Below are positions 28,640 to 36,973 of a stretch of 64,000 bases of DNA, piece by piece. Each line of letters starts with the position of its first letter. Position 1 is the stretch's first letter. The notes below the pieces were generated by a model. It did not search any database and was not told where the DNA came from. It saw only the letters and a program-made list of their open reading frames with translations. A program made the translations under genes and the position numbers. The DNA lies in NCBI RefSeq assembly GCF_000720185.1, contig NZ_JOIY01000038.1:1-64000 (forward strand), written 5' to 3'. The stretch is from Streptomyces sp. NRRL S-340. Lineage in GTDB: Bacteria > Actinomycetota > Actinomycetes > Streptomycetales > Streptomycetaceae.

Positions 28640-28676
28640 ACGGGGTGTTTTCTCCGAGAAGAAGATCACACCCCGT
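28640..28676 (+). terminator. Nested hairpin after mcd
   Basis: ACGGGGTGT (28640-28648) and ACACCCCGT (28668-28676) form a 9-bp stem; the loop contains a second small palindrome TTCTCCGAGAA. Probable terminator of the ethylmalonyl-CoA operon. Confidence 0.65.
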
Positions 28677-28735
28677 CAGCGGTCTTCGGCCGCCGACTCG
28701 GCTTCCCGGCTTACCCAGTTGTGGCCCTTAACCGC

Positions 28736-28741
28736 TACGAT
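28736..28741 (+). promoter_or_regulatory. Possible -10 for psd-pssA
   Basis: TACGAT (28736-28741) within CCGCTACGA, a 9-mer repeated at 28782 near the psd start. No -35 at proper spacing is convincing. Confidence 0.3.
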
Positions 28742-28799
28742 CGCGGAAAGCCGCCGTCCCCCGTCGAGAGCGCGGCATCATCCGCTACGAAGGTCATCC

Positions 28800-29456
28800 A
28801 TGCCCCACAGCCAAACCTCTGCACCTCGCGACAGCCTCGCCGGCGTACGCCTCGCGCGCGGAGCATCGCCGTGGCTTCTGCCGACCGTCGCCACCGCAGC
28901 CGTCAGCCTGGTCCGCGCCCGCCGCTCGGGCGTGGCCAAGGCAGTAGCCGTCCCCGCCACCGCGCTCGCGGCGGGGATGCTGTGGTTCTTCCGCGACCCC
29001 GAGCGCGAGATCACCCCGGGCCGGGTCATCTCGCCCGCCGACGGTGTGGTGCAGAGCATCATGCCGTGGAAGGACGGCCGCACCCGCGTCGCGATCTTCA
29101 TGAGCCCGCTGAACGTCCACGTCAACCGCGCCCCGCTCTCCGGCACGGTCACGTCGGTCGAGCACGTTCCCGGCGGGTTCGTTCCGGCGTTCAACAAGGA
29201 GAGCGAGAACAACGAGCGGGTCGTCTGGCACTTCGACACCGAGCTCGGCGACATCGAGATGATCCAGATCGCCGGCGCGGTGGCCCGCCGCATCGTCCCC
29301 TATCTCCCGTCGGGCACCAAGGTCGAGCAGGGCGACCGGATCGGTCTGATCCGCTTCGGCTCGCGCGTCGACCTCTACCTGCCCGAGGGCGTGGAGGTCG
29401 CGGTCGAGGTCGGCCAGAAGACCGTGGCTGGGGTGACTCGCATTGACCGTGATTGA
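28800..29456 (+). CDS. psd: Phosphatidylserine decarboxylase (short actinobacterial type)
   Basis: 218 residues from the ATG at 28800. One N-terminal hydrophobic helix region (VAKAVAVPATALAAGMLWFF) then the PSD core: RVISPADGVV, FMSPLNVHVNRAP, and RFGSRVDLY. The Gly-Ser of FGSR is the self-cleavage site that leaves a pyruvoyl group on the alpha chain; the short type uses GS in place of LGST. It decarboxylates phosphatidylserine to phosphatidylethanolamine at the inner membrane. It overlaps pssA by up to 14 bp, so the two consecutive steps are coupled. Confidence 0.95.
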   Translation: MPHSQTSAPRDSLAGVRLARGASPWLLPTVATAAVSLVRARRSGVAKAVAVPATALAAGMLWFFRDPEREITPGRVISPADGVVQSIMPWKDGRTRVAIFMSPLNVHVNRAPLSGTVTSVEHVPGGFVPAFNKESENNERVVWHFDTELGDIEMIQIAGAVARRIVPYLPSGTKVEQGDRIGLIRFGSRVDLYLPEGVEVAVEVGQKTVAGVTRIDRD

Positions 29457-30297
29457 TCCCGAGACCCAGGCCGGCTGGGTACCCGAGGCCGACGACATGG
29501 ACGACGAGGAGGAGATGCCCCTCTCGCTGCGCCTGTCGATAGCGGACACCCTCACCCTGGGCAACGCCACGTGCGGGTTCATGGCGGTGTACTTCACCAC
29601 CACCGGCATCCTGATCCCGCACCTCACCGGCAGCCAGGAGTCGGGGATGGCCCGGCACAGCGCCGCCACGGCGGTCATCCTGATGCTGTGCGCGGCGGTC
29701 TTCGACCTGTTCGACGGGCTGGTCGCGCGCAAGCTGCGCTCCTCCCCCATGGGAGCGGAGCTGGACAACCTCTCCGACCTGATCAGCTTCGGCCTGGCCC
29801 CGGCCTACTTCGTGCTGGTCTACGGCATGGTCGCCGACGACGCCCACCAGCGGATGGCGGCGCTCGGCGCGATCGTCGTACTCCTCGCGGTCGTCCTGCG
29901 GCTGGCGAGATTCTCCTGCGTGACGATGAAGGACGGCGTGTTCCAGGGCATGCCCTCGCCGTTCGGCGCGCTGACGGTGGTCTCCGTCGTCCTGCTGGAG
30001 CTGCCCTTCGTGGCGACGCTGCTGGCGATCCTCGGCACGGCGTGGCTGATGGTGAGCCGCGTGGAGTACCCCAAGCCGCGCGGCCGTCTCGCGGTGGCGA
30101 TGCTCTCCTGGATCGTGCTGTCGATGGGCCTGCTGGCCGCCTGGGCCTTCGACGCCCCGAGCGGTCAGCTGCTGCTGCAGACCGGCTGCGCGCTCCAGCT
30201 GGTGATGGGCGCGGTGATCCCGCTGTTCGCCACGGCCCGCCGGGTGAACAACTTCCGCGACAACCGGCGCGAGGCACGGGCGGCGCAGCTCCCGTGA
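29443..30297 (+). CDS. pssA: CDP-diacylglycerol-serine O-phosphatidyltransferase
   Basis: Up to 284 residues. The start is uncertain: TTG at 29443, overlapping psd by 14 bp, or GTG at 29449. After an acidic N-terminus come about eight membrane segments. The CDP-alcohol phosphotransferase motif is present as DGLVARKLRSSPMG then D-x3-D, with seven residues, not the usual eight, between AR and G. It makes phosphatidylserine from CDP-diacylglycerol and serine. Followed by a perfect 42-bp palindrome. Confidence 0.95.
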   Translation: MTVIDPETQAGWVPEADDMDDEEEMPLSLRLSIADTLTLGNATCGFMAVYFTTTGILIPHLTGSQESGMARHSAATAVILMLCAAVFDLFDGLVARKLRSSPMGAELDNLSDLISFGLAPAYFVLVYGMVADDAHQRMAALGAIVVLLAVVLRLARFSCVTMKDGVFQGMPSPFGALTVVSVVLLELPFVATLLAILGTAWLMVSRVEYPKPRGRLAVAMLSWIVLSMGLLAAWAFDAPSGQLLLQTGCALQLVMGAVIPLFATARRVNNFRDNRREARAAQLP

Positions 30298-30307
30298 CCC
30301 TCGGCAC

Positions 30308-30349
30308 ACGGAAGGGCCCCGGAACCGTACGGTTCCGGGGCCCTTCCGT
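30308..30349. terminator. Perfect 42-bp palindrome, bidirectional terminator
   Basis: Two 21-base arms (30308-30328 and 30329-30349) are exact reverse complements, with CCGTACGG at the centre. It sits between the convergent pssA and glycerate kinase stops and should stop transcription from both sides. Confidence 0.92.
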
Positions 30350-30372
30350 TCGTCCGCCGACGGCCGGCCGGG

Positions 30373-31524
30373 TCAGCGCAGGAAGTGCTCGCCGATGCGC
30401 TCGGCCACCCGCTCCAGGATCGGCCCGGCGTCCGCGATGCACTTCGCGACGTCCGGCTCGATGTCCGTGAGCGCGTAGGCCCGGCGGATCCCCGCCCGGC
30501 CCAGCACCTCGGGGGCGAGCGCGAGCCGTCCGCACACCGCGACGACCTCCTTGTCCGCGGCGCGGGCGGCGGCGGCGACCCCGGCCGGGGCCTTGCCGTG
30601 CAGGGTCTGCTCGTCCAGCGAACCCTCGCCGGTGATCACCAGGGAGGCCCGCTGAAGCGCCGGCGCGAAGCCGAGCACGTCGAGCATGACCTCGATCCCG
30701 GCACGGAACCGGGCACCGAGGATGAGCGCCCCGTACCCGATGCCGCCCGCGGCGCCGGCGCCCGGCGAGGCGGCGTACTCGGCGGCCCTGGCCCCGAGCG
30801 CCCCCTCCAGCACCTTCGCGTAGTGCGCGAGGGCCGCGTCCAGCGTCTCGACGTCCTCGGGCGAGGCGCCCTTCTGCGGCCCGTAGACCGCCGCGGCACC
30901 CTTGGGCCCGGTCAGCGGGTTGTCCACGTCGCTGGCGAGCACGAACTCGACCCCGGCGAGCCGCGGGTCGAGCGCGGACAGGTCCGCGTGGGCGAGGTCC
31001 GCCAGACCGCCGCCGCCGGGCGCGACCGGCTCGCCGTCGGCCCGCAGGAACCGCGCGCCGAGCGCGCGGAGCATGCCCGCGCCGCCGTCGGTGGTCGCGC
31101 TGCCGCCGACCCCGAACACGATCGTCCGCGCGCCCGCCTCCAGCGCGGCCCGCAGCAGCTCACCCGAGCCGTACGTGGAGGCCGTCAGCGGCGCGAAGAC
31201 CCCGGCCGGAAGCCGCTGCAGCCCGCTGGCCTCGGCCATCTCCACGACCGCGGTGTCACCGCGCAGCGCGAACGCGGCCGTCACCTCGTCGCCGAGGGGG
31301 CCGGTGACCCGTACCTCACGGCGCTCGAACCCGGCCGCGACCGCCGCGTCCACGGTGCCGTCACCGCCGTCGGCCACGGGCAGCGCCTCGACCTCCAGGT
31401 CCGGCACGACCCTGCGCAGCCCGGCCGTCACCCGCTCGGCGACCTGCACGGCCGTCAGCGAGCCCTTGAACTTGTCCGCGGCAACCAGCACCCTGCGGGT
31501 GCCGTGCACTGCAGCGTCCGCCAC
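30373..31524 (-). CDS. Glycerate kinase (GarK/GlxK family)
   Basis: 383 residues from a GTG at 31524 with AAGGGG 7 nt upstream. Family motifs: VLVAADKFKGSLTA at the start, VADGGDGTVDA, FGVGGSATTDGGAGML, ASDVDNPLTGPKGAA and VITGEGSLDEQTLHGKAP. It phosphorylates D-glycerate to 2- or 3-phosphoglycerate. The ethylmalonyl-CoA pathway yields glyoxylate, which can be converted to glycerate, so placement opposite that cluster may be meaningful, though it is transcribed separately and no carboligase or tartronate reductase is present in the window. Confidence 0.93.
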   Translation of the reverse strand: MADAAVHGTRRVLVAADKFKGSLTAVQVAERVTAGLRRVVPDLEVEALPVADGGDGTVDAAVAAGFERREVRVTGPLGDEVTAAFALRGDTAVVEMAEASGLQRLPAGVFAPLTASTYGSGELLRAALEAGARTIVFGVGGSATTDGGAGMLRALGARFLRADGEPVAPGGGGLADLAHADLSALDPRLAGVEFVLASDVDNPLTGPKGAAAVYGPQKGASPEDVETLDAALAHYAKVLEGALGARAAEYAASPGAGAAGGIGYGALILGARFRAGIEVMLDVLGFAPALQRASLVITGEGSLDEQTLHGKAPAGVAAAARAADKEVVAVCGRLALAPEVLGRAGIRRAYALTDIEPDVAKCIADAGPILERVAERIGEHFLR

Positions 31525-31769
31525 CTTGCATCCCCTTGCTCTCCGGGCCCCGCACGTCAGGGGGCCAGCCGCGCCGCTGTGACCATAACCGGCGACGGCC
31601 CCCGCCGTCATGCCCCGCCCGCTCCCTGAGAAGCGGCGCACCCTCAGCGGGCAGCAGCCCGAGCAGCACCGGGCCGCCCCGGGAAGGACCTGCCCCGGCG
31701 AGCGCCGGGCCTCCCGGGAAGCTCCGCGACCGCGCCCGCCCCTCCCCCGGTTGCCCTTACCCTTCCTGG

Positions 31770-32261
31770 ATGACCACTGCGGACTACGCCACCTACATCG
31801 CCGGCCTGCCCCGTGTGCTCGCCGGTGCCGCCGCCCTCTTCCGTGACGCCCAGGGGCGGGTGCTGCTCGTCGAGCCGAACTACCGGGACGGCTGGGCGCT
31901 GCCGGGCGGCACGGTCGAATCGGACACCGGGGAGAGCCCGCGCCAGGGCGCCCGCCGCGAGACCCTGGAGGAGATCGGCCTCGACCGCCCGCTCGGGCGG
32001 CTCCTCGCGGTGGACTGGGTGCCCGGCACCGGACGCCCGCCGCTGGTGGCGTACCTCTACGACGGCGGCGTCCTCGCGGACGAGGACTTCAAGGCGATCC
32101 GGCTCCAGGAGGAGGAACTGCTGTCCTGGCGCCTGGTGGCGCGCGACGACCTCACCGCCCATCTGGCGGGCTCGCTGGGCCGGCGGGTCCTGGCCGCCCT
32201 GGACGTCCTCACCGAGGGCGCGGGCACCGCGGAACTGGAGAACGGGTACCGCGTGGGCTGA
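31770..32261 (+). CDS. Nudix hydrolase
   Basis: 163 residues from the ATG at 31770. The Nudix box is recognisable as GGTVESDTGESPRQGARR then ETLEEIGL, with RETLEEIGL fitting REUxEExGU. Between the first Gly and the conserved Glu there are seven residues rather than five, a two-residue insertion. Hydrolyses a nucleoside diphosphate linked to another group; the substrate is unknown. No good ribosome site precedes the ATG, so translation may be leaderless. Followed 83 bp later by sir2; an NAD- or ADP-ribose-related substrate is conceivable only from that neighbour. Confidence 0.88.
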   Translation: MTTADYATYIAGLPRVLAGAAALFRDAQGRVLLVEPNYRDGWALPGGTVESDTGESPRQGARRETLEEIGLDRPLGRLLAVDWVPGTGRPPLVAYLYDGGVLADEDFKAIRLQEEELLSWRLVARDDLTAHLAGSLGRRVLAALDVLTEGAGTAELENGYRVG

Positions 32262-32344
32262 CCGCGCCCCGGCCCTTCCCCCGCCGGCCCCGTAGCCCTG
32301 ACAAGGGTTCGCCGGTCCCGCCCGGCCGTCCTACCCTCGGACCC

Positions 32345-33088
32345 ATGGCCAAGCCCCTGATCGCCCTCCTCAGCGGAGCCGGTGTCTCCACCGACTCCGG
32401 CATCCCGGACTACCGCGGACCGAACGGGCTGTGGCGCAAGGACCCCGAGGCCGAGAAGCTCGTGACCTACGAGTACTACATGGGCGATCCGGAGATCCGG
32501 CGGCGGTCCTGGCGGATGCGGCGCGAGAACCGGACGCTGGGGGCCGAGCCGAACGCCGCGCACCGGGCGGTGGCCGAGCTGGAGCGCTCCGGGGTGCCCG
32601 TCCGCGTGATCACCCAGAACGTGGACGGGCTGCACCAGCTCGCCGGGATGCCCGCCCGCAAGGTCGTCGAACTGCACGGCACGGTACGTCGCTTCGTGTG
32701 CACCGGCTGTCACGTCCGCGGGCCCATGGAGGACGCCCTCGCCCGGGTCGAGGCCGGCGAGGACGATCCGCCCTGCCGGGAGTGCGGCGGCATCCTCAAG
32801 TCCGCCACCGTGATGTTCGGCGAGCGTCTCGACCCGGTCGTGCTGGGTGAGGCGGTCGCCATCGCCAAGGCCTGCCAGGTGTTCATCGCCGTGGGGACGA
32901 GCCTGCGAGTGCAGCCCGCCGCCGGGCTCGCCCGGGTCGCCGCCGACCACGGCGCCCGGCTCGTCGTCGTCAACGCCGAACCGACGCCGTACGACGACAT
33001 CGCCGACGAGGTGATCCGCGAACCCATCGGCACCTCGCTGCCCGCCCTGCTCGGCCGGCTGCGCGACGAGAGCGCCCCGCACCTCTAG
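32345..33088 (+). CDS. Sir2-type NAD-dependent protein deacylase
   Basis: 247 residues. GAGVSTDSGIPDYRG binds NAD; ITQNVDGLH carries the Gln-Asn-Asp triad; VVELHG has the catalytic His. A zinc ribbon follows with CTGC and CREC. GTSLRVQPAAGLA and VVNAEPT are the C-terminal NAD-site segments. It removes acetyl or other acyl groups from lysines, giving O-acyl-ADP-ribose. The Nudix gene lies upstream and a macrodomain gene 4 kb away; both families can act on ADP-ribose derivatives. Ends at a shared hairpin with ogt. Confidence 0.94.
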   Translation: MAKPLIALLSGAGVSTDSGIPDYRGPNGLWRKDPEAEKLVTYEYYMGDPEIRRRSWRMRRENRTLGAEPNAAHRAVAELERSGVPVRVITQNVDGLHQLAGMPARKVVELHGTVRRFVCTGCHVRGPMEDALARVEAGEDDPPCRECGGILKSATVMFGERLDPVVLGEAVAIAKACQVFIAVGTSLRVQPAAGLARVAADHGARLVVVNAEPTPYDDIADEVIREPIGTSLPALLGRLRDESAPHL

Positions 33089-33108
33089 AAGGTTCCGGCG
33101 GAACCTTC
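33088..33108. terminator. Shared terminator between sir2 and ogt
   Basis: GAAGGTTCC, loop GGC, GGAACCTTC: a perfect 9-bp stem that includes the last base of the sir2 TAG and touches the ogt stop. Works for both converging genes. Confidence 0.85.
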
Positions 33109-33589
33109 AGAAGAGACCGGCGCCCTGTTCGAAGTCGAGCAGCCGGCGTTTGCGGGCCAGGCCGCCGCCGTAGCCGGTGAGGCTGCCGTTCGCCCCGATC
33201 ACGCGGTGGCACGGGACGATGATGCCGATGGGGTTCTTGCCGTTGGCCAGGCCGACGGCGCGGGAGGCCTGGGGGTTGCCGAGCGCATGGGCGAGTTCAC
33301 CGTACGTACGGGTCTCGCCGTAGGGGATCGCGCGCAGTTGCTCCCACACGCGGCGCTGGAAGGGGGTGCCGGTCAGGCGCAGCGGCAGGGTGAACTCCCG
33401 GCGGCGGCCCGCGAAGTACGCGTCGAGCTGCTCCGCCGCCTCGGCGAAGGCGCCGCTCCGCGGCTCGCCGAAGGTCTCCTGGGCCGGGCGGTGGCGCTGG
33501 TCGGTCATGTACAGGCCGCACAGGACGCCGTCCTCGGCGACGAGCGTGAGCGGGCCGTAGGGGCTGTCGATGACGGTGTGCTGCTTCAT
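33107..33589 (-). CDS. ogt: Methylated-DNA-[protein]-cysteine S-methyltransferase
   Basis: 160 residues. The alkyl-acceptor is Cys127 in IVPCHRVIG, with the winged-helix YGELAHALGNPQASRAVGLANGKNP (Arg finger included) before it. Transfers methyl or alkyl groups from O6-guanine to itself irreversibly. The gene starts 11 bp after the ada-alkA stop and forms an adaptive-response operon with it. Confidence 0.96.
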   Translation of the reverse strand: MKQHTVIDSPYGPLTLVAEDGVLCGLYMTDQRHRPAQETFGEPRSGAFAEAAEQLDAYFAGRRREFTLPLRLTGTPFQRRVWEQLRAIPYGETRTYGELAHALGNPQASRAVGLANGKNPIGIIVPCHRVIGANGSLTGYGGGLARKRRLLDFEQGAGLF

Positions 33590-33600
33590 GGCGAACGTCC

Positions 33601-35085
33601 TCAGACGGGAAGGAAGTTGATGGGGTGGCTGTCCGTGGCCCACAGGTACTGGACGGCGTAGGCCCGCCAGGGACGCCACGCCGCGGCACGCGCGGTGAGG
33701 GCGGCCGGGGTGGACGGCAGGCCCAGTTCCCGGGCGGCGCGGCGGATGCCGAGGTCGGTGGGGAGGAAGGCATCGGGGTCGCCGAGGGCGCGCATCGCGA
33801 TGACGTCGGCGGTCCAGGGGCCGAAACCGGGCAGCGCCAGCAGGTCGGCGCGGGTCTGGGCCCAGTCGCTCTCCACCCCCAGCTGGAGGGTGCGGTCGGC
33901 CAGCCGCTGGACGAGGGTGGTGAAGGTGGTGCGCCGGCTGCGGGGCATGGCCAGCGACTCGGGGTCGACGGCGGCCAGCGCCTCGGGGACGGGGAAGAGG
34001 TGGGTGAGGCCGCCGTCGGGGTCGTCGACCGGCTCGCCGTGGGCGGTGACGAGGCGGGCGGCGTGGGTGCGGGCGGCGGCCGTGGAGACCTGCTGGCCGA
34101 GGACGGCCCGGACGGCGAACTCGGCCTCGTCGACGGTGCGCGGCACACGCCGGCCGGGGGCCTTGGCGACCAGGGGGGCCAGGACGGGGTCGGCGCGCAG
34201 CTGGTCGTCGACGGCGACCGGGTCGGCGTCCAGGTCGAGCATGCGGCGGCAGCGGCTGATGGCCACGGGCAGGTCGCGCAGGTCGCTGAGGGTGAGCCGG
34301 CAGGCGATGTGGTCCGGGTGCGGGGTGAGGGCGGTGATGCCGTGGCCGTAGGGCAGGCGCAGCGTGCGGCGGAAGGCGCCGTCGCGCCACTCCTCGACGC
34401 CGGGTACGGCGGTCGCCGCGAGGTGGCCGAAGAGGTTGTCCGGGTTGAGCGGGGCGCGGAAGGGGAGGCGGAGAAAGAGGGCGCCGGGCGTGACGGCGTG
34501 CGCCCTGCCCGGGGCGGGCTGTCTGGGCGTGCGGCCGCGCAGCTCGCTGGGGGTGAGCGCGAAGACCTCGCGCACGGTGTCGTTGAAGGCGCGGATCGAG
34601 GCGAAGCCGGCGGCGAAGGCGATCTCCGCCATGGGCAGGGCGGTGGTCTCGATGAGCAGCCGGGCGGTCTGGGCGCGCTGGGCGCGGGCGAGCGCGAGCG
34701 GGCCCGCGCCGAGTTCGGCGAGGAGCTGGCGTTCGATCTGGCGGGTGCTGTAGCCGAGGCGGGCGGCGAGGCCGGGGACGCCGTCGCGGTCCACGACACC
34801 GTCGGCGATGAGCCGCATGGCGCGGGCCACGAGGTCGGCGCGCCGGTTCCACTCCGGTGAGCCGGGACTGGTGTCGGGGCGACAGCGTTTGCACGCCCGG
34901 AACCCGGCCTGCTGGCAGGAGGCCGCGCTCGGCAGGAACGTCATGTTCTCCGGCTTGGGCGGCACCGCGGGACAGCTGGGCCGGCAGTAGATGCGGGTGG
35001 TCAGGACGGCGGTGAAGAACCAGCCGTCGAATCGTGCGTCCTTGGACTGGACGGCGCGGACACAGCGTGCACGGTCGGTGTGCAT
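33601..35085 (-). CDS. Ada N-terminal sensor / AraC / AlkA glycosylase fusion
   Basis: 494 residues from the ATG at 35085; in-frame ATGs at 35097 and 35115 are alternatives, since AAGGGG directly abuts the 35085 start. Residues 1-75: Ada metal-binding methyl-sensor with C34, C38, C65 and C68 (RIYCRPSC, FRACKRC). Residues ~85-185: AraC helix-turn-helix. Residues ~200-490: AlkA domain with HhH motif LLALPGFGPWTADVIAMRA and catalytic Asp in LPTDLG. It senses methylphosphotriesters, activates transcription and excises N3-methyladenine. The separate O6-methyltransferase is encoded by the following ogt. An adaptive operon in which the sensor is fused to the glycosylase. Confidence 0.95.
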   Translation of the reverse strand: MHTDRARCVRAVQSKDARFDGWFFTAVLTTRIYCRPSCPAVPPKPENMTFLPSAASCQQAGFRACKRCRPDTSPGSPEWNRRADLVARAMRLIADGVVDRDGVPGLAARLGYSTRQIERQLLAELGAGPLALARAQRAQTARLLIETTALPMAEIAFAAGFASIRAFNDTVREVFALTPSELRGRTPRQPAPGRAHAVTPGALFLRLPFRAPLNPDNLFGHLAATAVPGVEEWRDGAFRRTLRLPYGHGITALTPHPDHIACRLTLSDLRDLPVAISRCRRMLDLDADPVAVDDQLRADPVLAPLVAKAPGRRVPRTVDEAEFAVRAVLGQQVSTAAARTHAARLVTAHGEPVDDPDGGLTHLFPVPEALAAVDPESLAMPRSRRTTFTTLVQRLADRTLQLGVESDWAQTRADLLALPGFGPWTADVIAMRALGDPDAFLPTDLGIRRAARELGLPSTPAALTARAAAWRPWRAYAVQYLWATDSHPINFLPV

Positions 35086-35099
35086 CCCCTTCTGCATGC

Positions 35100-35118
35100 G
35101 TCCAGGATCCTGCATCCG
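35100..35118. promoter_or_regulatory. Palindrome in ada-alkA leader
   Basis: CAGGATCCTG, a 10-bp palindrome flanked by TGCAT elements, lies 15-30 bp upstream of the start codon. A possible Ada-binding or core promoter element (CAGGAT resembles the -10 TAGGAT). Weak. Confidence 0.3.
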
Positions 35119-35350
35119 CCGGCTGGTCGCTGGCGGGAATCCGACATGACCCTTGCGTGTCCTGGGCGGCTCCGGATCGCCTTGGCGAACTTTTCACCGT
35201 ATTTCGGTGTGCGCATCGGCAACCCGGGCTCCCCATTTTGCATCCTGGTTGATGCTGGGGTGTTCGCAGGGTCTGCCCGTCGACACACCGGCTTCTTGGT
35301 TTTCGAACGGCAGCCGCCGGTGCGGCGTGCCGCTACGGGAAGGTGGCCGC

Positions 35351-36412
35351 GTGGCGCTGACTGGTGCGACGTTCTTCTTCGTTCTCGTCGTCGCGACGGT
35401 CCTCGCGATGATCGGAACGGTCGCGGTGTGGTCCAAGGTGCGCGGGCCGCGACCGGTGCGCTGGCTGGTGCACGGCGCGATGATCGCCCTGTGCCAGCTC
35501 ACCGCCATCACCGTGGTGGCGACCTGGATAAACAACAGCTACGGGCTGTACGCCTCCTGGCAGGACCTGCTGGGCACGACCAGCAGCGCGAACGCGGACG
35601 CGATGCCCGGCCCGCCGGTGAGCCGCGCCAAGTTCAACCACGGGACGCGCGACGGCGTGCTCGACACGTACTTCCGCGGCAGCCGCTCGACCCTGTCGGG
35701 CCAGGTCCTGGTGTGGACGCCGCCGCAGTACAAGGAGCCCGCCTACCGCAAGAAGCGGTTCCCGGTGCTGATCCTCATGCACGGCGTCCCCGGTTCGCCG
35801 CAGTCCTGGCTGGAGCACGGCGGGATGCCCGGGGACTTCGAGAAACTGATGAACCAGCGGAAGGTGCACCCCTTCATCCTGGTGATGCCGGTGATCGACC
35901 CGGGCAGCGTGGACACGGACTGCAGCGACCTTCCCGACCGCAAGGTGGCGACCTGGCTGGCGTACGACGTCCCCGACCTGGTCCGGCACAAGTTCCGTAC
36001 CCTGCACGGGAGTCGGGGCTGGGGCGTGATGGGCTACTCGACCGGCGGGTACTGCGCCGCGAAACTGCCGCTGCAGTACCCGAAGATCTTCGGTGCGGGT
36101 GCCGCCATCGACCCCGACCCGCTGACCGGCGACAACGCGGTCCTGCCCGACCCCAAGCTGCGCCGGGCCAACACGCCGGCCGATCTCGTCGTCGGTTCCA
36201 CGGCCCGGGTCAGCCTGTTCCTCGCCACCTCGCGCCAGGACCGGGTCAGCCCGCCGGCCTCCATCGAGAAGTTCCTGGCGGCGTCGGCGGCGTCCTCGGT
36301 GCAGGTACGCACCCAGTTGCTGCCCACCGGCGGGCACAACTACCACACGTTCGCGGCGTCCTACCCGCTGGCCTTCCACTGGCTGGGCGCGTGGCTGTCG
36401 GCGCCGAAGTAG
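35351..36412 (+). CDS. Membrane-anchored alpha/beta-hydrolase (esterase, Ag85/EsteraseD-like)
   Basis: 353 residues from a GTG at 35351 with GGAAGG upstream; earlier in-frame starts read poorly. Two N-terminal membrane helices (TGATFFFVLVVATVLAMIGTV and WLVHGAMIALCQLTAITVVATW) place the rest outside. The hydrolase part shows LILMHGVPGSPQSW (oxyanion), nucleophile Ser in GYSTGGYCA, a VSLFLATSRQD segment and His in PTGGHNYHTF. Resembles the esterase/Ag85-type fold used for lipid or mycolate-like acyl transfer; true substrate unknown. Divergent from ada-alkA across 265 bp with no clear promoter. Confidence 0.85.
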   Translation: MALTGATFFFVLVVATVLAMIGTVAVWSKVRGPRPVRWLVHGAMIALCQLTAITVVATWINNSYGLYASWQDLLGTTSSANADAMPGPPVSRAKFNHGTRDGVLDTYFRGSRSTLSGQVLVWTPPQYKEPAYRKKRFPVLILMHGVPGSPQSWLEHGGMPGDFEKLMNQRKVHPFILVMPVIDPGSVDTDCSDLPDRKVATWLAYDVPDLVRHKFRTLHGSRGWGVMGYSTGGYCAAKLPLQYPKIFGAGAAIDPDPLTGDNAVLPDPKLRRANTPADLVVGSTARVSLFLATSRQDRVSPPASIEKFLAASAASSVQVRTQLLPTGGHNYHTFAASYPLAFHWLGAWLSAPK

Positions 36413-36547
36413 GGACGGGCTGGAGCCGGCCGGTCACGGGTCCCGTCGCGAAGGCCGGCCCGTCGCGGGGGCGGGCCGGTAGCGGAGCCCTGCCCGTCAC
36501 GGGGCCGGGCCGGTCGTGGAAGCGGGCCGGTCCGGAAGCCCGCCCGG
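36413..36547. repeat. Degenerate GC-rich tandem array after PPOX stop
   Basis: On the minus strand the bases after the PPOX stop run as variations of TGACCGGSCGGGC and CGACGGGCCGGC, about five imperfect units of 25-33 bp ending at the esterase stop. No spacers and no coding sequence. Confidence 0.6.
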
Positions 36548-36973
36548 TCAGGTGGAGGCCTGGTCGCTGTCCTTGAGCGCGCCCCAGCCGTGCCAGCGGT
36601 CGACCTCGATCCGGGCACTGACCCGGGCCCGGACCCGGTCCGGGTAGGGTCCGCCGGTGTAGTGCCGGGCGATGCGGTCGATGTCGGCGAGGTGCTCGTC
36701 CTCGCGCAGTTCGGTGACCCGGCCGATCAGGGTGACGTGCGTGTACCAGTCGTCCCCGGCGAGAACGGTGAGGGTGACGCGGGGGTCGCGGCGCAGGTGC
36801 TTGAGGCGTACGCGGCCCTCGTCCAGGCTGATCAGCACGTGTCCGTCGTCGTCCCAGACGTACCAGGTGGGGGTGGACACCGGAGCGCCGTCGGCGCGCA
36901 GGGTGGCCATGACGCAGGGGTTGGGCCGGCGCAGCAGGGCGACGGCCTCGGCGGGCAGCGGGGGCTTGGACAC
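36548..36973 (-). CDS. PPOX-class (F420/FMN split-barrel) protein
   Basis: 141 residues from a GTG at 36973 with GAGGAG 7 nt upstream. Split-barrel start: LRRPNPCVMATLRADGAPVSTPTWY, then HVLISLDEGRVRLKHLRRDPRVTLTVL, TLIGRVTELRED and a C-terminal VSARIEVDRWHGWG. This matches the PPOX-class F420-dependent group common in Actinobacteria, which reduce or bind flavin/deazaflavin cofactors. Substrate unknown. Single gene; the 232 bp to the macrodomain gene are GC-rich without signals. Confidence 0.87.
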   Translation of the reverse strand: MSKPPLPAEAVALLRRPNPCVMATLRADGAPVSTPTWYVWDDDGHVLISLDEGRVRLKHLRRDPRVTLTVLAGDDWYTHVTLIGRVTELREDEHLADIDRIARHYTGGPYPDRVRARVSARIEVDRWHGWGALKDSDQAST

